Below are positions 1-10,713 of a stretch of 46,120 bases of DNA, one piece after another. Under the pieces are notes generated by a model. It was not told where the DNA came from and searched no databases. It saw only the letters and a program-made list of their open reading frames with translations. Position numbers and translations under genes: made by a program. This DNA is from [Anoxybacillus] calidus. GTDB taxonomy: Bacteria; Bacillota; Bacilli; Bacillales; Anoxybacillaceae. The stretch covers positions 1-46,120 of the forward strand of contig NZ_JACDUU010000013.1 in the NCBI RefSeq assembly GCF_013760845.1. Reading direction: 5' to 3'. How positions within the stretch are numbered: position 1 is the first letter of the stretch; each line of letters begins with the position of its first letter.

Positions 1-95
<95 letters not shown>

Positions 96-106
96 AGTAT
101 TAGCAG

Positions 107-145
107 AAAAGAGGCTGGATTATATCCAGTCTCTTTTATTTTTTA
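107..145 (+). terminator. rRNA operon terminator
   Basis: A 13-bp hairpin (AAAAGAGGCTGGA pairing with TCCAGTCTCTTTT around a short TTATA loop) is followed by a T-rich tract. It lies 11 bases after the 5S end and is a typical rho-independent terminator for the rRNA operon. Confidence 0.9.
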
Positions 146-214
146 TTATGTTTCATTTTATCTAAAAAAGGTCATTATATAATTGTATAACTGAGTTTCT
201 GTTGATTTGTTTCC

Positions 215-243
215 TTGCATTTTTCATTCATTCGCTATATAGT
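215..243 (+). promoter_or_regulatory. sigma-A promoter of the ctsR operon
   Basis: TTGCAT (215-220) and TATAGT (238-243) are separated by 17 bases. Transcription would start near 250, so the CtsR operator covers the start point. No clear sigma-B type promoter was seen upstream, although B. subtilis has one here. Confidence 0.7.
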
Positions 244-251
244 AAAAGTAA

Positions 252-268
252 GGTCAAATATAGTCAAA
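252..268 (+). promoter_or_regulatory. CtsR operator (tandem heptamer)
   Basis: Two direct heptads, GGTCAAA and AGTCAAA, are separated by the three bases TAT. This is an exact match to the CtsR box (A/GGTCAAA-NAN-A/GGTCAAA). It sits between the -10 box and the ctsR start, so CtsR bound here should block transcription of its own operon. Confidence 0.93.
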
Positions 269-294
269 GTCAGCTGCAACAAGGAGGAGGTAGA

Positions 295-756
295 GTGAGA
301 AATATTTCTGACATAATTGAACAGTATTTAAAACAAGTTCTTCATACAAGTAACAAAGATATTGTTGAAATTAAACGGAGTGAGATCGCTGATAAATTTC
401 AATGTGTTCCTTCGCAAATTAATTATGTTATTAATACCCGTTTCACATTGGAAAGAGGTTACATTGTTGAAAGTAAACGCGGGGGCGGAGGATATATTCG
501 GATTATGAAAGTTAAGATGCAAAGCGGAGCGCAGTTAATTGATCAGTTGCTATCTCTTATTGGTAACCGAATTAGTCAATCGAGTGCTGAAGATATTGTT
601 CATCGTTTGGTAGAAGAAAAAGTAATTTCTGATCGAGAGGCAAATATTATGCTAAGTGTTATGGATCGCTCTGTTTTATATATTGATTTGCCGCATCGAG
701 ATGAACTAAGAGCGAGAATGTTAAGAGCGATGCTAACTTCATTGAAATATAAGTAA
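295..756 (+). CDS. ctsR: CtsR, class III heat-shock repressor
   Basis: Dimeric transcription repressor of clp heat-shock genes. The 153-residue protein matches the family length (B. subtilis 154). It has an N-terminal winged helix-turn-helix with the glycine-rich wing RGGGGY at residues 62-67, known in B. subtilis as the heat-sensing wing that contacts DNA, and a C-terminal dimer/McsB-binding region ending in MLTSLKYK. The GTG start at 295 is chosen because a strong SD (AAGGAGGAGG) lies just upstream and the protein then begins RNISDIIEQYL, as in relatives. An upstream in-frame TTG at 202 would place the promoter and operator inside the gene. First gene of ctsR-mcsA-mcsB-clpC and autoregulated through the operator at 252-268. 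Confidence 0.97.
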   Translation: MRNISDIIEQYLKQVLHTSNKDIVEIKRSEIADKFQCVPSQINYVINTRFTLERGYIVESKRGGGGYIRIMKVKMQSGAQLIDQLLSLIGNRISQSSAEDIVHRLVEEKVISDREANIMLSVMDRSVLYIDLPHRDELRARMLRAMLTSLKYK

Positions 757-777
757 AGCTGCAGAGGGGTGAAAAAC

Positions 778-1326
778 TTGATATGTCAAGAGTGTAAACA
801 AAGACCGGCCACCTTGCATTTTACAAAAATTATTAACGGTGAAAAAACGGAAGTTCACCTTTGTGAGCATTGTGCTCAAGAACGTGGAGAGATGTTAATG
901 TTTTCGGAAAATGCAGGTTTCTCCATTAATAATTTATTAGCAGGTTTATTGAATCTTGAATCTCCTTTGAAAGAAGCTAAAACAAGCGCTTTTCAGGGAC
1001 CGGAAATTTTACAATGTGAACGTTGTAAAATGACATATCACCAATTTACAAAGGTAGGCCGGTTTGGTTGTTCGGATTGTTATCATACATTTTCTAGACA
1101 CTTGCAGCCAATATTGAGAAGACTGCATAGCGGAAATGCCACTCACGCAGGTAAAATACCAAAACGTATTGGTGGAGCGATCCATATACGAAAACAAATT
1201 GAAAAATTAAAACAAAAACTACAAGATCTTATCGTTAGAGAAGAATTTGAAAAAGCTGCCAATGTCCGCGATGAAATCCGTTCTCTCGAATCTCGGTTAA
1301 TGGAATATGGAGAGGGGGGATTATAA
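778..1326 (+). CDS. mcsA: McsA, zinc-finger activator of McsB
   Basis: Adaptor that binds and activates the protein-arginine kinase McsB and helps inactivate CtsR. The 182-residue protein has four CXXC pairs (C3/C6, C29/C32, C80/C83, C98/C101) that should bind zinc. A C-terminal UVR-type coiled-coil motif (about residues 138-173, with [14 protein letters not shown]) is shared with ClpC and UvrB. The TTG at 778 is preferred because the SD AGAGGGGTGA ends about 6 bases before it. The in-frame GTG at 769 lies inside that SD. The 3' end runs to within a few bases of mcsB. Confidence 0.93.
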   Translation: MICQECKQRPATLHFTKIINGEKTEVHLCEHCAQERGEMLMFSENAGFSINNLLAGLLNLESPLKEAKTSAFQGPEILQCERCKMTYHQFTKVGRFGCSDCYHTFSRHLQPILRRLHSGNATHAGKIPKRIGGAIHIRKQIEKLKQKLQDLIVREEFEKAANVRDEIRSLESRLMEYGEGGL

Positions 1327-1330
1327 TTTT

Positions 1331-2428
1331 ATGTCATTAGAGAAATTTCTTAATACAGCAGTGAGCTCTTGGATGAGCCAAGAAGGACCTGATTCCGATA
1401 TTGTATTAAGCAGCAGGATTAGATTGGCGAGAAATATTGAGGATTTTCAATTTCCTACTGTATTTACAAATGAAGAAGCACAAGAAATTGTTGATCTGTT
1501 TGAAAAAACATTTGCTTATAAATCATACGTTCCCTTTGGGAAATTTGAACTATTAAAAATGAATGAGCTTCAGCCAATTGAGAAGCGGGTATTGGTTGAG
1601 AAACATTTAATAAGTCCTCATTTAGCTGAAGATTGTGCATTCGGGGCGTGTTTGCTTTCAGAAAACGAAGAGGTTAGCATCATGATTAACGAGGAAGATC
1701 ACATACGAATTCAATGTTTGTTCCCAGGTCTTCAACTAACAGAAGCTTTAGATGTGGCAAATCAATTGGATGATTGGATCGAGACTCATGTTAACTACGC
1801 ATTTGATGAAAAACGTGGTTATTTAACTAGTTGTCCTACAAATGTAGGGACAGGGATGCGCGCTTCGGTAATGATGCATCTGCCGGCTCTTGTTTTAACG
1901 CAGCAAATGAATCGAATTATCCCTGCTATTAATCAACTTGGACTAGTAGTAAGGGGAACGTATGGAGAAGGCAGTGAAGCTTTAGGGAATATATTTCAAA
2001 TATCTAATCAAATTACATTAGGAAAGTCTGAGGAAGATATTGTTGAGGATTTAAAAAGTGTTGTTCAACAATTAATTGCTCAAGAAAGAATGGCAAGGGA
2101 GGCATTAGTCAAAACTTCTAACATACAATTAGAAGACAGAATCTTTCGCTCTTACGGTATATTGACAAATAGCCGTATTATTGAATCAAAAGAGGCAGCT
2201 CAATGTTTATCTGATGTACGATTAGGAATAGACTTAGGATACATTAGAAATGTCTCTCGAAGTATTTTGAATGAGTTAATGATTTTAATGCAGCCAGGTT
2301 TCTTACAACAATATGCTGGAGGAGCTTTAAGACCAAGTGAACGGGATGTTCGTAGAGCTACTCTAATTCGTGAGCGTTTGAAAATGGAAGAAAGGAAGTA
2401 TCAAGAAATGGAGGGTGATGAGGAATGA
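1331..2428 (+). CDS. mcsB: McsB, protein arginine kinase
   Basis: Phosphorylates arginine residues of client proteins, including CtsR. Phospho-arginine then delivers substrates to ClpC-ClpP. The 365-residue protein belongs to the phosphagen-kinase fold family. Visible marks are the nucleotide-binding SSRIRLARN near the N-terminus, [12 protein letters not shown] in the catalytic core, and RDVRRA at residues 338-343, the allosteric phospho-arginine pocket motif. The ATG at 1331 follows an AGAGGGGGGA SD. An in-frame ATG at 1307 overlaps the mcsA end and the SD and is not preferred. The stop overlaps the clpC start by 4 bases, suggesting translational coupling. Confidence 0.97.
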   Translation: MSLEKFLNTAVSSWMSQEGPDSDIVLSSRIRLARNIEDFQFPTVFTNEEAQEIVDLFEKTFAYKSYVPFGKFELLKMNELQPIEKRVLVEKHLISPHLAEDCAFGACLLSENEEVSIMINEEDHIRIQCLFPGLQLTEALDVANQLDDWIETHVNYAFDEKRGYLTSCPTNVGTGMRASVMMHLPALVLTQQMNRIIPAINQLGLVVRGTYGEGSEALGNIFQISNQITLGKSEEDIVEDLKSVVQQLIAQERMAREALVKTSNIQLEDRIFRSYGILTNSRIIESKEAAQCLSDVRLGIDLGYIRNVSRSILNELMILMQPGFLQQYAGGALRPSERDVRRATLIRERLKMEERKYQEMEGDEE

Positions 2429-4860
2429 TGTTTGGTCGATTTACAGAAAGAGCGCAGAAAGTATTGGCTCTAGCACAAGAGGAAGCAGTCCGCTTAGGAC
2501 ATAACAATATTGGTACAGAACATATTTTGCTTGGCCTCATTCGTGAAGGTGAAGGGATTGCCGCGAAGGCGTTAACTGCCTTGGGACTAGGGCCGGAAAA
2601 AATTCAAAAAGAAGTGGAAGCGCTCATCGGCCGAGGCCATGAATCAATGCAAACAATTCACTATACGCCGCGAGCGAAAAAAGTCATTGAACTTTCTATG
2701 GATGAAGCGCGAAAACTGGGTCATTCTTATGTTGGTACGGAACATATTTTACTTGGCCTTATTCGCGAAGGCGAAGGTGTAGCAGCCCGCGTGCTTAATA
2801 ATCTAGGGGTTAGCTTAAATAAAGCACGACAACAAGTATTGCAATTGTTAGGTAGCAATGAATCCGTTGCTGGACATCAAGGCGGTACAGCATCTCACGT
2901 AAGTACCCCTACGTTAGATAGTCTCGCTCGCGATTTGACTGCAATTGCTCGAGAAGGTAGCCTCGATCCTGTTATTGGAAGAAGCAAAGAAATACAACGC
3001 GTGATTGAAGTATTAAGTCGTCGTACAAAAAATAACCCTGTTCTTATCGGTGAACCAGGGGTAGGTAAAACAGCGATTGCGGAAGGACTGGCACAGCAAA
3101 TTGTAAACAATGAAGTGCCGGAAACTCTTCGCGACAAGCGCGTGATGACATTAGATATGGGAACCGTGGTCGCGGGTACAAAATACCGTGGTGAATTCGA
3201 AGACCGCTTGAAAAAGGTAATGGATGAAATCCGCCAAGCTGGTAACATTATTTTATTCATTGATGAGTTGCATACATTGATTGGAGCTGGTGGTGCAGAA
3301 GGGGCGATTGATGCATCAAACATTTTAAAACCATCTCTTGCCCGTGGAGAATTGCAATGCATTGGTGCAACGACATTAGATGAATATCGTAAATATATCG
3401 AAAAAGATGCGGCACTTGAGCGTCGTTTCCAGCCGATTTACGTTGATGAACCGACCATTGAAGAGTCTATTCAGATTTTAAAAGGATTGCGTGATCGTTA
3501 TGAGGCACATCATCGCGTATCCATTTCCGATGAAGCAATCATCCAAGCTGTCAAGTTATCAGATCGCTATATTACCGATCGTTTCCTTCCAGATAAAGCA
3601 ATTGACTTAATTGATGAAGCATGCTCTAAAGTACGTCTTCGTTCCTTTACCGCTCCTCCAAACTTAAAAGAATTAGAACAAAAATTAGAGGAAGTACGCA
3701 AAGAAAAAGACGCTGCTGTTCAAAGCCAAGAATTCGAAAAAGCAGCTTCATTGCGAGATGCTGAACAACGGTTACGCGAACAACTTGAGGAAACGAAGCG
3801 AGCTTGGAAAGAAAAACAAGGACAAGAGAATTCAGAAGTAACCGTTGAAGATATTGCCATGGTTGTATCAAGTTGGACGGGAATTCCAGTATCGAAACTA
3901 GCACAAACAGAGACGGAACGTTTGTTAAAACTAGAAGAAATTCTCCATTCTCGTGTAATCGGTCAAGAGGAAGCGGTTAAAGCAGTTGCTAAAGCAGTAC
4001 GTCGTGCTCGTGCCGGATTAAAAGATCCAAAACGCCCAATCGGTTCATTTATTTTCTTAGGACCAACTGGAGTAGGTAAAACAGAATTAGCTAGAGCGCT
4101 TGCGGAAGCGATGTTTGGTGATGAGGATGCTTTAATTCGTATCGATATGTCAGAGTATATGGAGAAGCATTCAACTTCTCGTTTAGTCGGTTCTCCTCCT
4201 GGATATGTAGGATATGAAGAAGGCGGACAATTAACGGAAAAAGTTCGTAGAAAACCATATTCAGTCGTATTGTTAGATGAAATGGAGAAAGCTCATCCAG
4301 ATGTATTTAACATTCTTTTACAAGTATTAGAAGATGGGCGTTTAACGGATTCAAAGGGAAGAACGGTCGATTTCCGCAATACAATTTTAATTATGACATC
4401 GAATGTTGGTGCTGATGCATTGAAGCGAAATAAATACGTTGGCTTCAATGTTCAAGATGAAAATCAGCAATACAAAGATATGAAAGGAAAAGTGATGGAA
4501 GAGTTAAAGAAAGCATTCCGTCCAGAATTTTTAAACCGTATTGATGAAATCATTGTTTTCCATTCATTAGAGAAGAAACATTTAGCACAAATCGTTAATT
4601 TAATGGCTGAGCAATTGGTAAAACGTTTGAAAGAGCAAGACATTGATTTAGAATTAACGGAGGCAGCAATCGAAAAAATTGCACAGGAAGGATACGACCC
4701 TGAATATGGTGCACGTCCATTGCGCCGGGCGCTTCAAAAACATATTGAAGATCGCTTATCCGAAGAATTGCTTAAAGGCACAATTACAAAAGGACAAAAA
4801 GTAGTCGTAGATGTAAAAGATAATGAATTTGTAGTATTAACGGGAGAAACGGTACAATAA
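2425..4860 (+). CDS. clpC: ClpC, AAA+ unfoldase
   Basis: Hsp100 chaperone that unfolds substrates and feeds them to ClpP, with McsB or MecA as adaptor. The 811-residue length is normal for the family (B. subtilis 810). Order: two N-terminal Clp repeats (each with [15 protein letters not shown]), the first AAA+ module with Walker A GEPGVGKT at residues 209-216 and Walker B LFIDELH, a middle coiled-coil with a UVR-like [13 protein letters not shown] motif, then a second AAA+ module with GPTGVGKT at 546-553 and [15 protein letters not shown]-terminal D2 small domain ([11 protein letters not shown]) follows. Last gene of the CtsR operon. Confidence 0.98.
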   Translation: MMFGRFTERAQKVLALAQEEAVRLGHNNIGTEHILLGLIREGEGIAAKALTALGLGPEKIQKEVEALIGRGHESMQTIHYTPRAKKVIELSMDEARKLGHSYVGTEHILLGLIREGEGVAARVLNNLGVSLNKARQQVLQLLGSNESVAGHQGGTASHVSTPTLDSLARDLTAIAREGSLDPVIGRSKEIQRVIEVLSRRTKNNPVLIGEPGVGKTAIAEGLAQQIVNNEVPETLRDKRVMTLDMGTVVAGTKYRGEFEDRLKKVMDEIRQAGNIILFIDELHTLIGAGGAEGAIDASNILKPSLARGELQCIGATTLDEYRKYIEKDAALERRFQPIYVDEPTIEESIQILKGLRDRYEAHHRVSISDEAIIQAVKLSDRYITDRFLPDKAIDLIDEACSKVRLRSFTAPPNLKELEQKLEEVRKEKDAAVQSQEFEKAASLRDAEQRLREQLEETKRAWKEKQGQENSEVTVEDIAMVVSSWTGIPVSKLAQTETERLLKLEEILHSRVIGQEEAVKAVAKAVRRARAGLKDPKRPIGSFIFLGPTGVGKTELARALAEAMFGDEDALIRIDMSEYMEKHSTSRLVGSPPGYVGYEEGGQLTEKVRRKPYSVVLLDEMEKAHPDVFNILLQVLEDGRLTDSKGRTVDFRNTILIMTSNVGADALKRNKYVGFNVQDENQQYKDMKGKVMEELKKAFRPEFLNRIDEIIVFHSLEKKHLAQIVNLMAEQLVKRLKEQDIDLELTEAAIEKIAQEGYDPEYGARPLRRALQKHIEDRLSEELLKGTITKGQKVVVDVKDNEFVVLTGETVQ

Positions 4861-4878
4861 AGCCAATGAAGCAGTAAG

Positions 4879-4998
4879 AGGCTGACCCTAAAGCAAAGTG
4901 TCAGACCCCATAACACAATATATAAGACATAACATTGAGTAAATGAACTATGTATTGTGGAATGCGCGTGAGGTCAGACACTTTTGGGGCAGCCCCTT
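4879..4998. repeat. Imperfect palindromic intergenic element
   Basis: Two arms of about 45 bases face each other around an AT-rich centre. The left arm reads GAGGCTGACCCTAAAG, then GTGTCAGACC, then CACAATA. The reverse complement of the right arm reads GGGGCTGCCCCAAAAG, then TGTCTGACC, then CACAATA, in the same order. The arms could fold into one long imperfect hairpin. The outer blocks (GGCTG, CCCCAAAAG, GTCAGAC) recall short palindromic repeats and terminator-like elements dispersed in Bacillus genomes, but only one copy is visible here. No T-tract follows it directly, so termination is uncertain. It fills almost the whole gap between clpC and radA. Confidence 0.75.
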
Positions 4999-5033
4999 CT
5001 TTTGTATTTTTAATGAAGAAAGGAAATAGTGGA

Positions 5034-6428
5034 ATGGCAAAGAGAAAGACAAAGTTTATTTGTCAAGAATGCGGTTATGAATCACCGAAATGGATGGGGA
5101 AGTGCCCCGGATGTTATATGTGGAATTCAATGGTAGAGGAAGTTGAGCGGACAAAGCAAACTCCAAAGGGAGTATTTATTCATTCTTCGCAGCAAACGAT
5201 ATCGAAGCCTGTGCCCATTTCCACAATTGAAACGTCTCAAGAGCCCCGAATGCTAACTGATTTATCAGAGTTTAATCGTGTTTTAGGTGGTGGAATTGTA
5301 AAAGGCTCCCTCGTATTAATTGGTGGGGATCCTGGGATTGGAAAATCAACGCTTCTTTTGCAAGTTTCTGCCCAAATGGCTATGAAAGGACATAAAATTT
5401 TATATATTTCCGGAGAGGAATCTGTAAAGCAAACAAAATTACGTGCAGATCGTCTGCATGTTAATACTGACCAACTATATGTAATGGCTGAAACGGATTT
5501 AGAATATATCATCCAAACGATCGAGGAAATGAATCCGGCTTTTGTCATCATTGATTCAATTCAAACAATCTACCATTCGAATATTACTTCAGCACCTGGA
5601 AGTGTATCCCAAGTGCGTGAGTGTACAGCTGAACTTATGAGAGTAGCGAAGACAAAAGGAATCGCTATATTTATTGTCGGTCACGTCACAAAGGAAGGAT
5701 CGATTGCTGGACCGAGAATTTTAGAACATATGGTAGATACGGTTCTTTATTTTGAAGGAGAACGCCATCATACGTATCGAATTTTGCGGGCTGTGAAAAA
5801 CCGCTTTGGTTCGACAAATGAAATCGGTATTTTTGAAATGAGAGAATCCGGTTTATCAGAGGTTGAGAATCCTTCAGAAATTTTTCTTGAAGAGAGATCG
5901 CAGGGGGCAGCAGGCTCAACTGTTGTAGCTGCTATGGAAGGAACAAGACCGGTCTTAGTGGAAATTCAAGCGTTAATTTCACCAACCAGCTTTGGTCACC
6001 CGCGAAGAATGGCTACGGGAATTGATCATAATCGAGTTTCTTTATTAATGGCAGTGCTTGAGAAGCGGGTAGGTTTGCTATTGCAAAATCAAGATGCTTA
6101 TTTAAAAGTAGCTGGCGGAGTCAAATTAGATGAACCAGCGATCGATTTAGCGATTGCTGTTAGCATTGCATCAAGTTTCCGTGACCAGCCAACCAATCCG
6201 GCTGATGTCATTATTGGTGAGGTAGGATTAACTGGGGAGGTTCGCCGTGTTTCCCGCATCGAGCAGCGTGTGCAAGAAGCAGTAAAATTAGGATTTAACC
6301 GCATTATTATTCCGAAAAATAACTTAGGGGGATGGACCGTTCCAAAAGGTGTGGAAATAATCGGGGTTTCTGATGTCGCTGAAACGCTTGAGTATGTATT
6401 AGGAAATTCATATAATCCTTTCCAATAA
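5034..6428 (+). CDS. radA: RadA, DNA repair ATPase/branch-migration helicase
   Basis: RecA-like ATPase that drives branch migration of recombination intermediates. The 464-residue protein has an N-terminal zinc finger (C10, C13, C24, C27), Walker [11 protein letters not shown] at 97-106, the RadA-specific KNRFG motif at 255-259, and a C-terminal Lon-protease-like domain ([17 protein letters not shown] region). The ATG at 5034 is preferred: the SD GAAAGGA is about 10 bases upstream and the protein then begins [14 protein letters not shown], as in relatives. In-frame ATGs further upstream would start in the palindromic element. DisA, the usual next gene, is absent. Confidence 0.96.
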   Translation: MAKRKTKFICQECGYESPKWMGKCPGCYMWNSMVEEVERTKQTPKGVFIHSSQQTISKPVPISTIETSQEPRMLTDLSEFNRVLGGGIVKGSLVLIGGDPGIGKSTLLLQVSAQMAMKGHKILYISGEESVKQTKLRADRLHVNTDQLYVMAETDLEYIIQTIEEMNPAFVIIDSIQTIYHSNITSAPGSVSQVRECTAELMRVAKTKGIAIFIVGHVTKEGSIAGPRILEHMVDTVLYFEGERHHTYRILRAVKNRFGSTNEIGIFEMRESGLSEVENPSEIFLEERSQGAAGSTVVAAMEGTRPVLVEIQALISPTSFGHPRRMATGIDHNRVSLLMAVLEKRVGLLLQNQDAYLKVAGGVKLDEPAIDLAIAVSIASSFRDQPTNPADVIIGEVGLTGEVRRVSRIEQRVQEAVKLGFNRIIIPKNNLGGWTVPKGVEIIGVSDVAETLEYVLGNSYNPFQ

Positions 6429-6470
6429 GTTTTACAAATTTTTATCAAACTCTTTAAAAATGTACTAATA

Positions 6471-6501
6471 TTGGTTTCAAACATTCGAAACTGTTTATAA
6501 T
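6471..6501 (+). promoter_or_regulatory. Candidate promoter of yacL
   Basis: A perfect TATAAT at 6496-6501 is preceded by TTGGTT at 6471-6476 with a long 19-base spacer. A short inverted repeat (GTTTC/GAAAC, 8-base loop) lies in the spacer. This is the only regulatory-looking feature in the 95 bases between radA and yacL. Confidence 0.5.
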
Positions 6502-6523
6502 GGTAATATGAGGAGGTGAAAAA

Positions 6524-7618
6524 ATGTTAAAAAGAATTGTTCAATTGTTTTTTCTTATTGTCGGGGGGATGTTAGGAGTTATTTTTCTTCCGGATTTATT
6601 GGGTTTGTTAAATATTAGAAACGCCCCTTTTTTGAATAGTCCTTATATTTTAGCGATATTAGGAGCTCTTATTTTATTTATCATGACATTTTGGTTAGTT
6701 GATTATATTGTTGGTCTCATACATTGGATTGAGGAGTCGCTGGTCAAGGCACCAGTTACTGATATTTTATTTGGCAGTCTAGGATTAATTTTTGGCTTGA
6801 TTGTTGCCTTTTTAGTTGTTATGCCGCTTAAGGCGTTCCAATTTCAAGTGCTCAACACGGTGTTGCCTATTTTTCTAACTGTTTTGTTAGGGTATTTAGG
6901 GTTTCAGGTCGGATTTAAAAAACGCCATGAACTTATGAACTTATTTTCTCTTTCTAACCGAATGGCAAAGAAAAAAGGAAATGATGAAGAAGTTGAAAAT
7001 AGTAAAGGTCGGGCATTGAAAATATTGGATACAAGCGTCATTATCGATGGCCGAATTGCTGATATTTGTCAAACTGGATTTTTAGAAGGAACCATTGTGA
7101 TTCCACGTTTTGTCTTAGAGGAGTTACAACATATTGCCGACTCATCGGATGTGCTGAAGCGAAACCGTGGACGCCGCGGTCTTGACATTTTGAATCGCAT
7201 TCAAAAAGAATTAGATAGGAAAGTTGAAATTTATGAAGGAGATTTTGATGATATTCAAGAAGTAGACAGCAAACTTGTCAAATTAGCAAAATTGATTTCC
7301 GGGGTTGTGGTTACTAACGATTTTAATTTAAATAAAGTATGTGAATTGCAAAATGTACCGGTACTAAATATCAATGATTTAGCCAATGCCGTAAAGCCAA
7401 TTGTGCTTCCTGGGGAAGAATTAAATGTTCATGTGATTAAAGACGGGAAGGAACATAATCAAGGTGTGGCATACTTGGATGACGGTACAATGATTGTTGT
7501 TGAAGATGGAAGAGACTATATCGGTAAGCGAGTCGATGTAATGGTCACAAGCGTGTTGCAAACATCGGCAGGAAGAATGATTTTTGCAAAGCTGAAACTT
7601 CTTGAAAAAGCATTATAG
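6524..7618 (+). CDS. yacL: YacL-family membrane PIN-TRAM protein
   Basis: Predicted membrane-anchored nuclease-like protein of 364 residues. Four hydrophobic segments occupy about residues 4-28, 42-66, 82-104 and 108-128. A PIN domain follows, with its acidic start [14 protein letters not shown] and a later [10 protein letters not shown] segment. A C-terminal TRAM RNA-binding domain (about residues 300-360) closes the protein. The family is widespread in Firmicutes, but its substrate is not established. The ATG follows an AGGAGGTG SD. In B. subtilis disA-yacL are adjacent; here yacL directly follows radA. Confidence 0.93.
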   Translation: MLKRIVQLFFLIVGGMLGVIFLPDLLGLLNIRNAPFLNSPYILAILGALILFIMTFWLVDYIVGLIHWIEESLVKAPVTDILFGSLGLIFGLIVAFLVVMPLKAFQFQVLNTVLPIFLTVLLGYLGFQVGFKKRHELMNLFSLSNRMAKKKGNDEEVENSKGRALKILDTSVIIDGRIADICQTGFLEGTIVIPRFVLEELQHIADSSDVLKRNRGRRGLDILNRIQKELDRKVEIYEGDFDDIQEVDSKLVKLAKLISGVVVTNDFNLNKVCELQNVPVLNINDLANAVKPIVLPGEELNVHVIKDGKEHNQGVAYLDDGTMIVVEDGRDYIGKRVDVMVTSVLQTSAGRMIFAKLKLLEKAL

Positions 7619-7637
7619 ACTTTGGTTAGGGGAATGA

Positions 7638-8327
<690 letters not shown>

Positions 8328-8352
8328 AATAGAGAGAAAAAGGAGGACCATT

Positions 8353-8829
8353 ATGTTTCGAATTGGTCAAGGTTTTGATGTTCATCAGTTTGCCGAAGGA
8401 CGTCCTCTTATTATTGGTGGAGTTGAAATTCCATATGAAAAAGGGCTGCTTGGACATTCAGATGCTGATGTTTTACTTCATGCTGTGGCCGATGCATGTT
8501 TAGGGGCCATTGCTGCTGGGGATATCGGCAAACATTTTCCGGATAACGATCAAAGATATAAAGATGCCGATTCTGCTGTTCTTTTACAACATGTTTGGAA
8601 CCTTGTAAAAAAAGAAGGTTATCAACTAGTGAACCTTGATTGTACCATTATTGCGCAAAAACCGAAAATGGCGCCGTATATTGAGCAAATGAGAGCAAGA
8701 ATTGCGGAATTACTAGAGGGAGAACTGTCTCAAGTTAATGTGAAGGCGACTACTACTGAAAAGCTGGGCTTTACGGGTCGTGAAGAAGGAATCGCTGCAC
8801 AAGCGGTTGTTCTATTGCAAAAGAAATAA
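8353..8829 (+). CDS. ispF: IspF, 2-C-methyl-D-erythritol 2,4-cyclodiphosphate synthase
   Basis: Forms the cyclic diphosphate of the MEP pathway. The 158-residue length is standard. The metal-binding GFDVHQF near the N-terminus and [14 protein letters not shown] are the family signatures; the aspartate and two histidines coordinate zinc. The C-terminal [18 protein letters not shown] segment binds substrate. The ATG at 8353 is set by the SD AAAGGAGGA; a longer reading frame from 8278 overlaps ispD and lacks an SD. Confidence 0.97.
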   Translation: MFRIGQGFDVHQFAEGRPLIIGGVEIPYEKGLLGHSDADVLLHAVADACLGAIAAGDIGKHFPDNDQRYKDADSAVLLQHVWNLVKKEGYQLVNLDCTIIAQKPKMAPYIEQMRARIAELLEGELSQVNVKATTTEKLGFTGREEGIAAQAVVLLQKK

Positions 8830-8913
8830 CTGTTTTTGAACTTTTCTCTTGTATAATGTTAAAATAACGTAGGATACTCGGATTATCGAAAATTTTATGG
8901 AGGGTTATCGACA

Positions 8914-10374
8914 ATGTCACAAGAAGTAAGAGTGCGTTATGCGCCAAGTCCAACAGGACATTTACATATTGGCGGAGCGCGAACAGCGCTATTCAATTAT
9001 TTATTTGCACGTCATCACAATGGTAAGTTTATTGTGCGTATAGAAGATACTGATATCGAACGTAACGTTGAAGGTGGAGAACAATCACAATTAGAAAACT
9101 TAAAATGGCTTGGTATTGAGTATGATGAATCGATTGATAAAGATGGCGGATACGGTCCTTATCGCCAAACTGAACGCCTTGATATATATCGTAAGTATGC
9201 AAATGAATTATTAGAAAAAGGATATGCGTATAAATGCTTCTGTACGCCAGAAGAATTGGAGCAGGAGCGTGAAGCTCAAAAAGCTGCCGGCATAGCGGCT
9301 CCACAGTACAGCGGAAAATGCCGTCATTTAACTCCAGAGCAAGTAGCACAATTGGAAGCGGAAGGAAAGCCATATACGCTTCGTATTAAAGTTCCAGAAG
9401 GAAAAGTATATGAATTCGAAGATATGGTTCGCGGCAAAGTAGTATTTGAGTCAAAAGATATTGGAGACTGGGTGATTGTAAAGGCAAACGGCATTCCAAC
9501 CTATAACTTTGCTGTTGTGATCGATGACTATTTAATGAAGATTACGCACGTATTCCGTGGAGAAGAACACTTATCGAACACACCAAAGCAATTAATGATT
9601 TACGAATATTTAGGATGGGAAGCACCGAAATATGGTCATATGACACTAATCGTTAATGAAAATCGTAAAAAGCTATCTAAGCGCGATGAATCAATTATTC
9701 AATTCGTATCTCAATACAAAGAGTTAGGCTATTTACCGGAGGCAATGTTTAACTTTTTTGCTTTACTAGGATGGTCACCAGAAGGAGAAGAAGAGATTTT
9801 TACAAAAGAAGAATTAATTAAAATCTTTGATGTTTCTCGCTTATCAAAGTCTCCTTCGATGTTCGATAAACAAAAGCTAACATGGATGAACAACCAATAT
9901 ATTAAAAAATTAGATTTAGACCGATTAGTTGATCTGGCACTTCCGCATTTAGTGAAAGCAGGCCGCCTACCTGAAAATATGAGCGATGAGCAGAAGCAAT
10001 GGGCCCGTAGCCTTATTGCACTTTATCAAGAACAAATGAGCTATGGTGCGGAGATTGTAGAATTATCCGAGTTGTTCTTTAAAGAGGATATTGAGTATAA
10101 TGATGAAGCAAAAGCAGTATTGGCAGAAGAACAAGTGCCAGAAGTATTAAAAGCGTTTTTAGAGGAAGTGAAAAATCTAGAAACGTTTGAAGCTGAAGCA
10201 ATCAAAGCAGCGATTAAAGCGGTACAAAAAGCAACGGGACAAAAAGGAAAGAAATTATTTATGCCGATTCGTGTCGCGACGACTGGCCAAACTCATGGAC
10301 CGGAGCTGCCGCTTGCTCTTCAGTTACTAGGTAAAGAAAAAGTAATCAGCCGTTTAGAGAAGCTAATTAATTAA
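8914..10374 (+). CDS. gltX: GltX, glutamyl-tRNA synthetase
   Basis: Class I aminoacyl-tRNA synthetase that loads glutamate; in bacilli lacking GlnRS it also charges tRNA-Gln for amidation by GatCAB. The 486-residue protein carries the HIGH signature as HIGG at residues 18-21 and the KMSKS signature as KLSKR at 253-257. The ATG follows a GGAGGG SD. A TATAAT at 8852-8857 in the 84-base gap suggests its own promoter, but no convincing -35 box was found. Followed by the T-box leader of cysE. Confidence 0.97.
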   Translation: MSQEVRVRYAPSPTGHLHIGGARTALFNYLFARHHNGKFIVRIEDTDIERNVEGGEQSQLENLKWLGIEYDESIDKDGGYGPYRQTERLDIYRKYANELLEKGYAYKCFCTPEELEQEREAQKAAGIAAPQYSGKCRHLTPEQVAQLEAEGKPYTLRIKVPEGKVYEFEDMVRGKVVFESKDIGDWVIVKANGIPTYNFAVVIDDYLMKITHVFRGEEHLSNTPKQLMIYEYLGWEAPKYGHMTLIVNENRKKLSKRDESIIQFVSQYKELGYLPEAMFNFFALLGWSPEGEEEIFTKEELIKIFDVSRLSKSPSMFDKQKLTWMNNQYIKKLDLDRLVDLALPHLVKAGRLPENMSDEQKQWARSLIALYQEQMSYGAEIVELSELFFKEDIEYNDEAKAVLAEEQVPEVLKAFLEEVKNLETFEAEAIKAAIKAVQKATGQKGKKLFMPIRVATTGQTHGPELPLALQLLGKEKVISRLEKLIN

Positions 10375-10379
10375 CATTT

Positions 10380-10408
10380 TTGACCTGTTATAATATAGTA
10401 ATGATAAC
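10380..10408 (+). promoter_or_regulatory. Candidate promoter of cysE-cysS
   Basis: TTGACC at 10380-10385 and GATAAC at 10403-10408 have a 17-base spacer. It begins 6 bases after the gltX stop and would start transcription just before the T-box leader. The -10 box is weak, so read-through from gltX could also contribute. Confidence 0.5.
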
Positions 10409-10429
10409 AAGTCAATAGATGGCTAAAAC

Positions 10430-10680
10430 GTTGATGAGGAGAAGTAAAAAACATTGACATTACAGAGAGAATCACCTTGGCTGGAAGTGATTCATGTTCA
10501 ATGTTTTTGAAATGCGCCTCTGAGTCTCCTTTCGAATCAGAGATGCTCTGTATTAGAATGGAGCGGATTCTCTTCCGTTATAAGAGTTGAGGGAGCTAAA
10601 CACTTCATTTGTTTAGCTAAACAGAGTGGAACCGCGCATTTGAGCGTCTCTGTGTTTATAAACACAGAGACGCTTTTTAT
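10430..10680 (+). promoter_or_regulatory. T-box riboswitch, cysteine specifier
   Basis: This fills most of the 339-base gap between gltX and cysE. The T-box sequence AGAGTGGAACCGCG is at 10623-10636. The Stem I base pairs GAGGAGA (about 10436) with TCTCC (about 10524). The AACATTGA/TCAATGTT arm encloses a distal GAATCAC/GTGATTC stem. The codon TGC at 10513-10515 lies on the 3' side of the Stem I bulge, with AGTA opposite, and would read tRNA-Cys. Uncharged tRNA-Cys should stabilise the antiterminator and switch on cysE-cysS. The specifier assignment is inferred from hand folding. Confidence 0.92.
10644..10680 (+). terminator. T-box terminator hairpin
   Basis: GCGTCTCTGTGTT pairs with AACACAGAGACGC around a tight TATA loop, followed by a run of T. 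The 5' arm (GCGTCTCT) can alternatively pair with the T-box element to form the antiterminator, which makes it mutually exclusive with read-through. Confidence 0.93.
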
Positions 10681-10713
10681 TATTCTTGCAGGCAGATAGG
10701 AGGGAGAATATGT

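Noticed and set aside
202-294. N-terminal extension of CtsR from a TTG
   Set aside because: It would make the promoter and CtsR operator part of the coding sequence. The GTG at 295 has a strong SD and the conserved start.
2895-3362. 155-codon open frame on the - strand inside clpC
   Set aside because: Antisense to the conserved first AAA+ module, with a serine-rich, low-information translation and no SD.
4950-5033. N-terminal extension of radA starting in the palindromic element
   Set aside because: The extra 28 residues are unlike any RadA, there is no SD, and the ATG at 5034 has a good SD and the family start.
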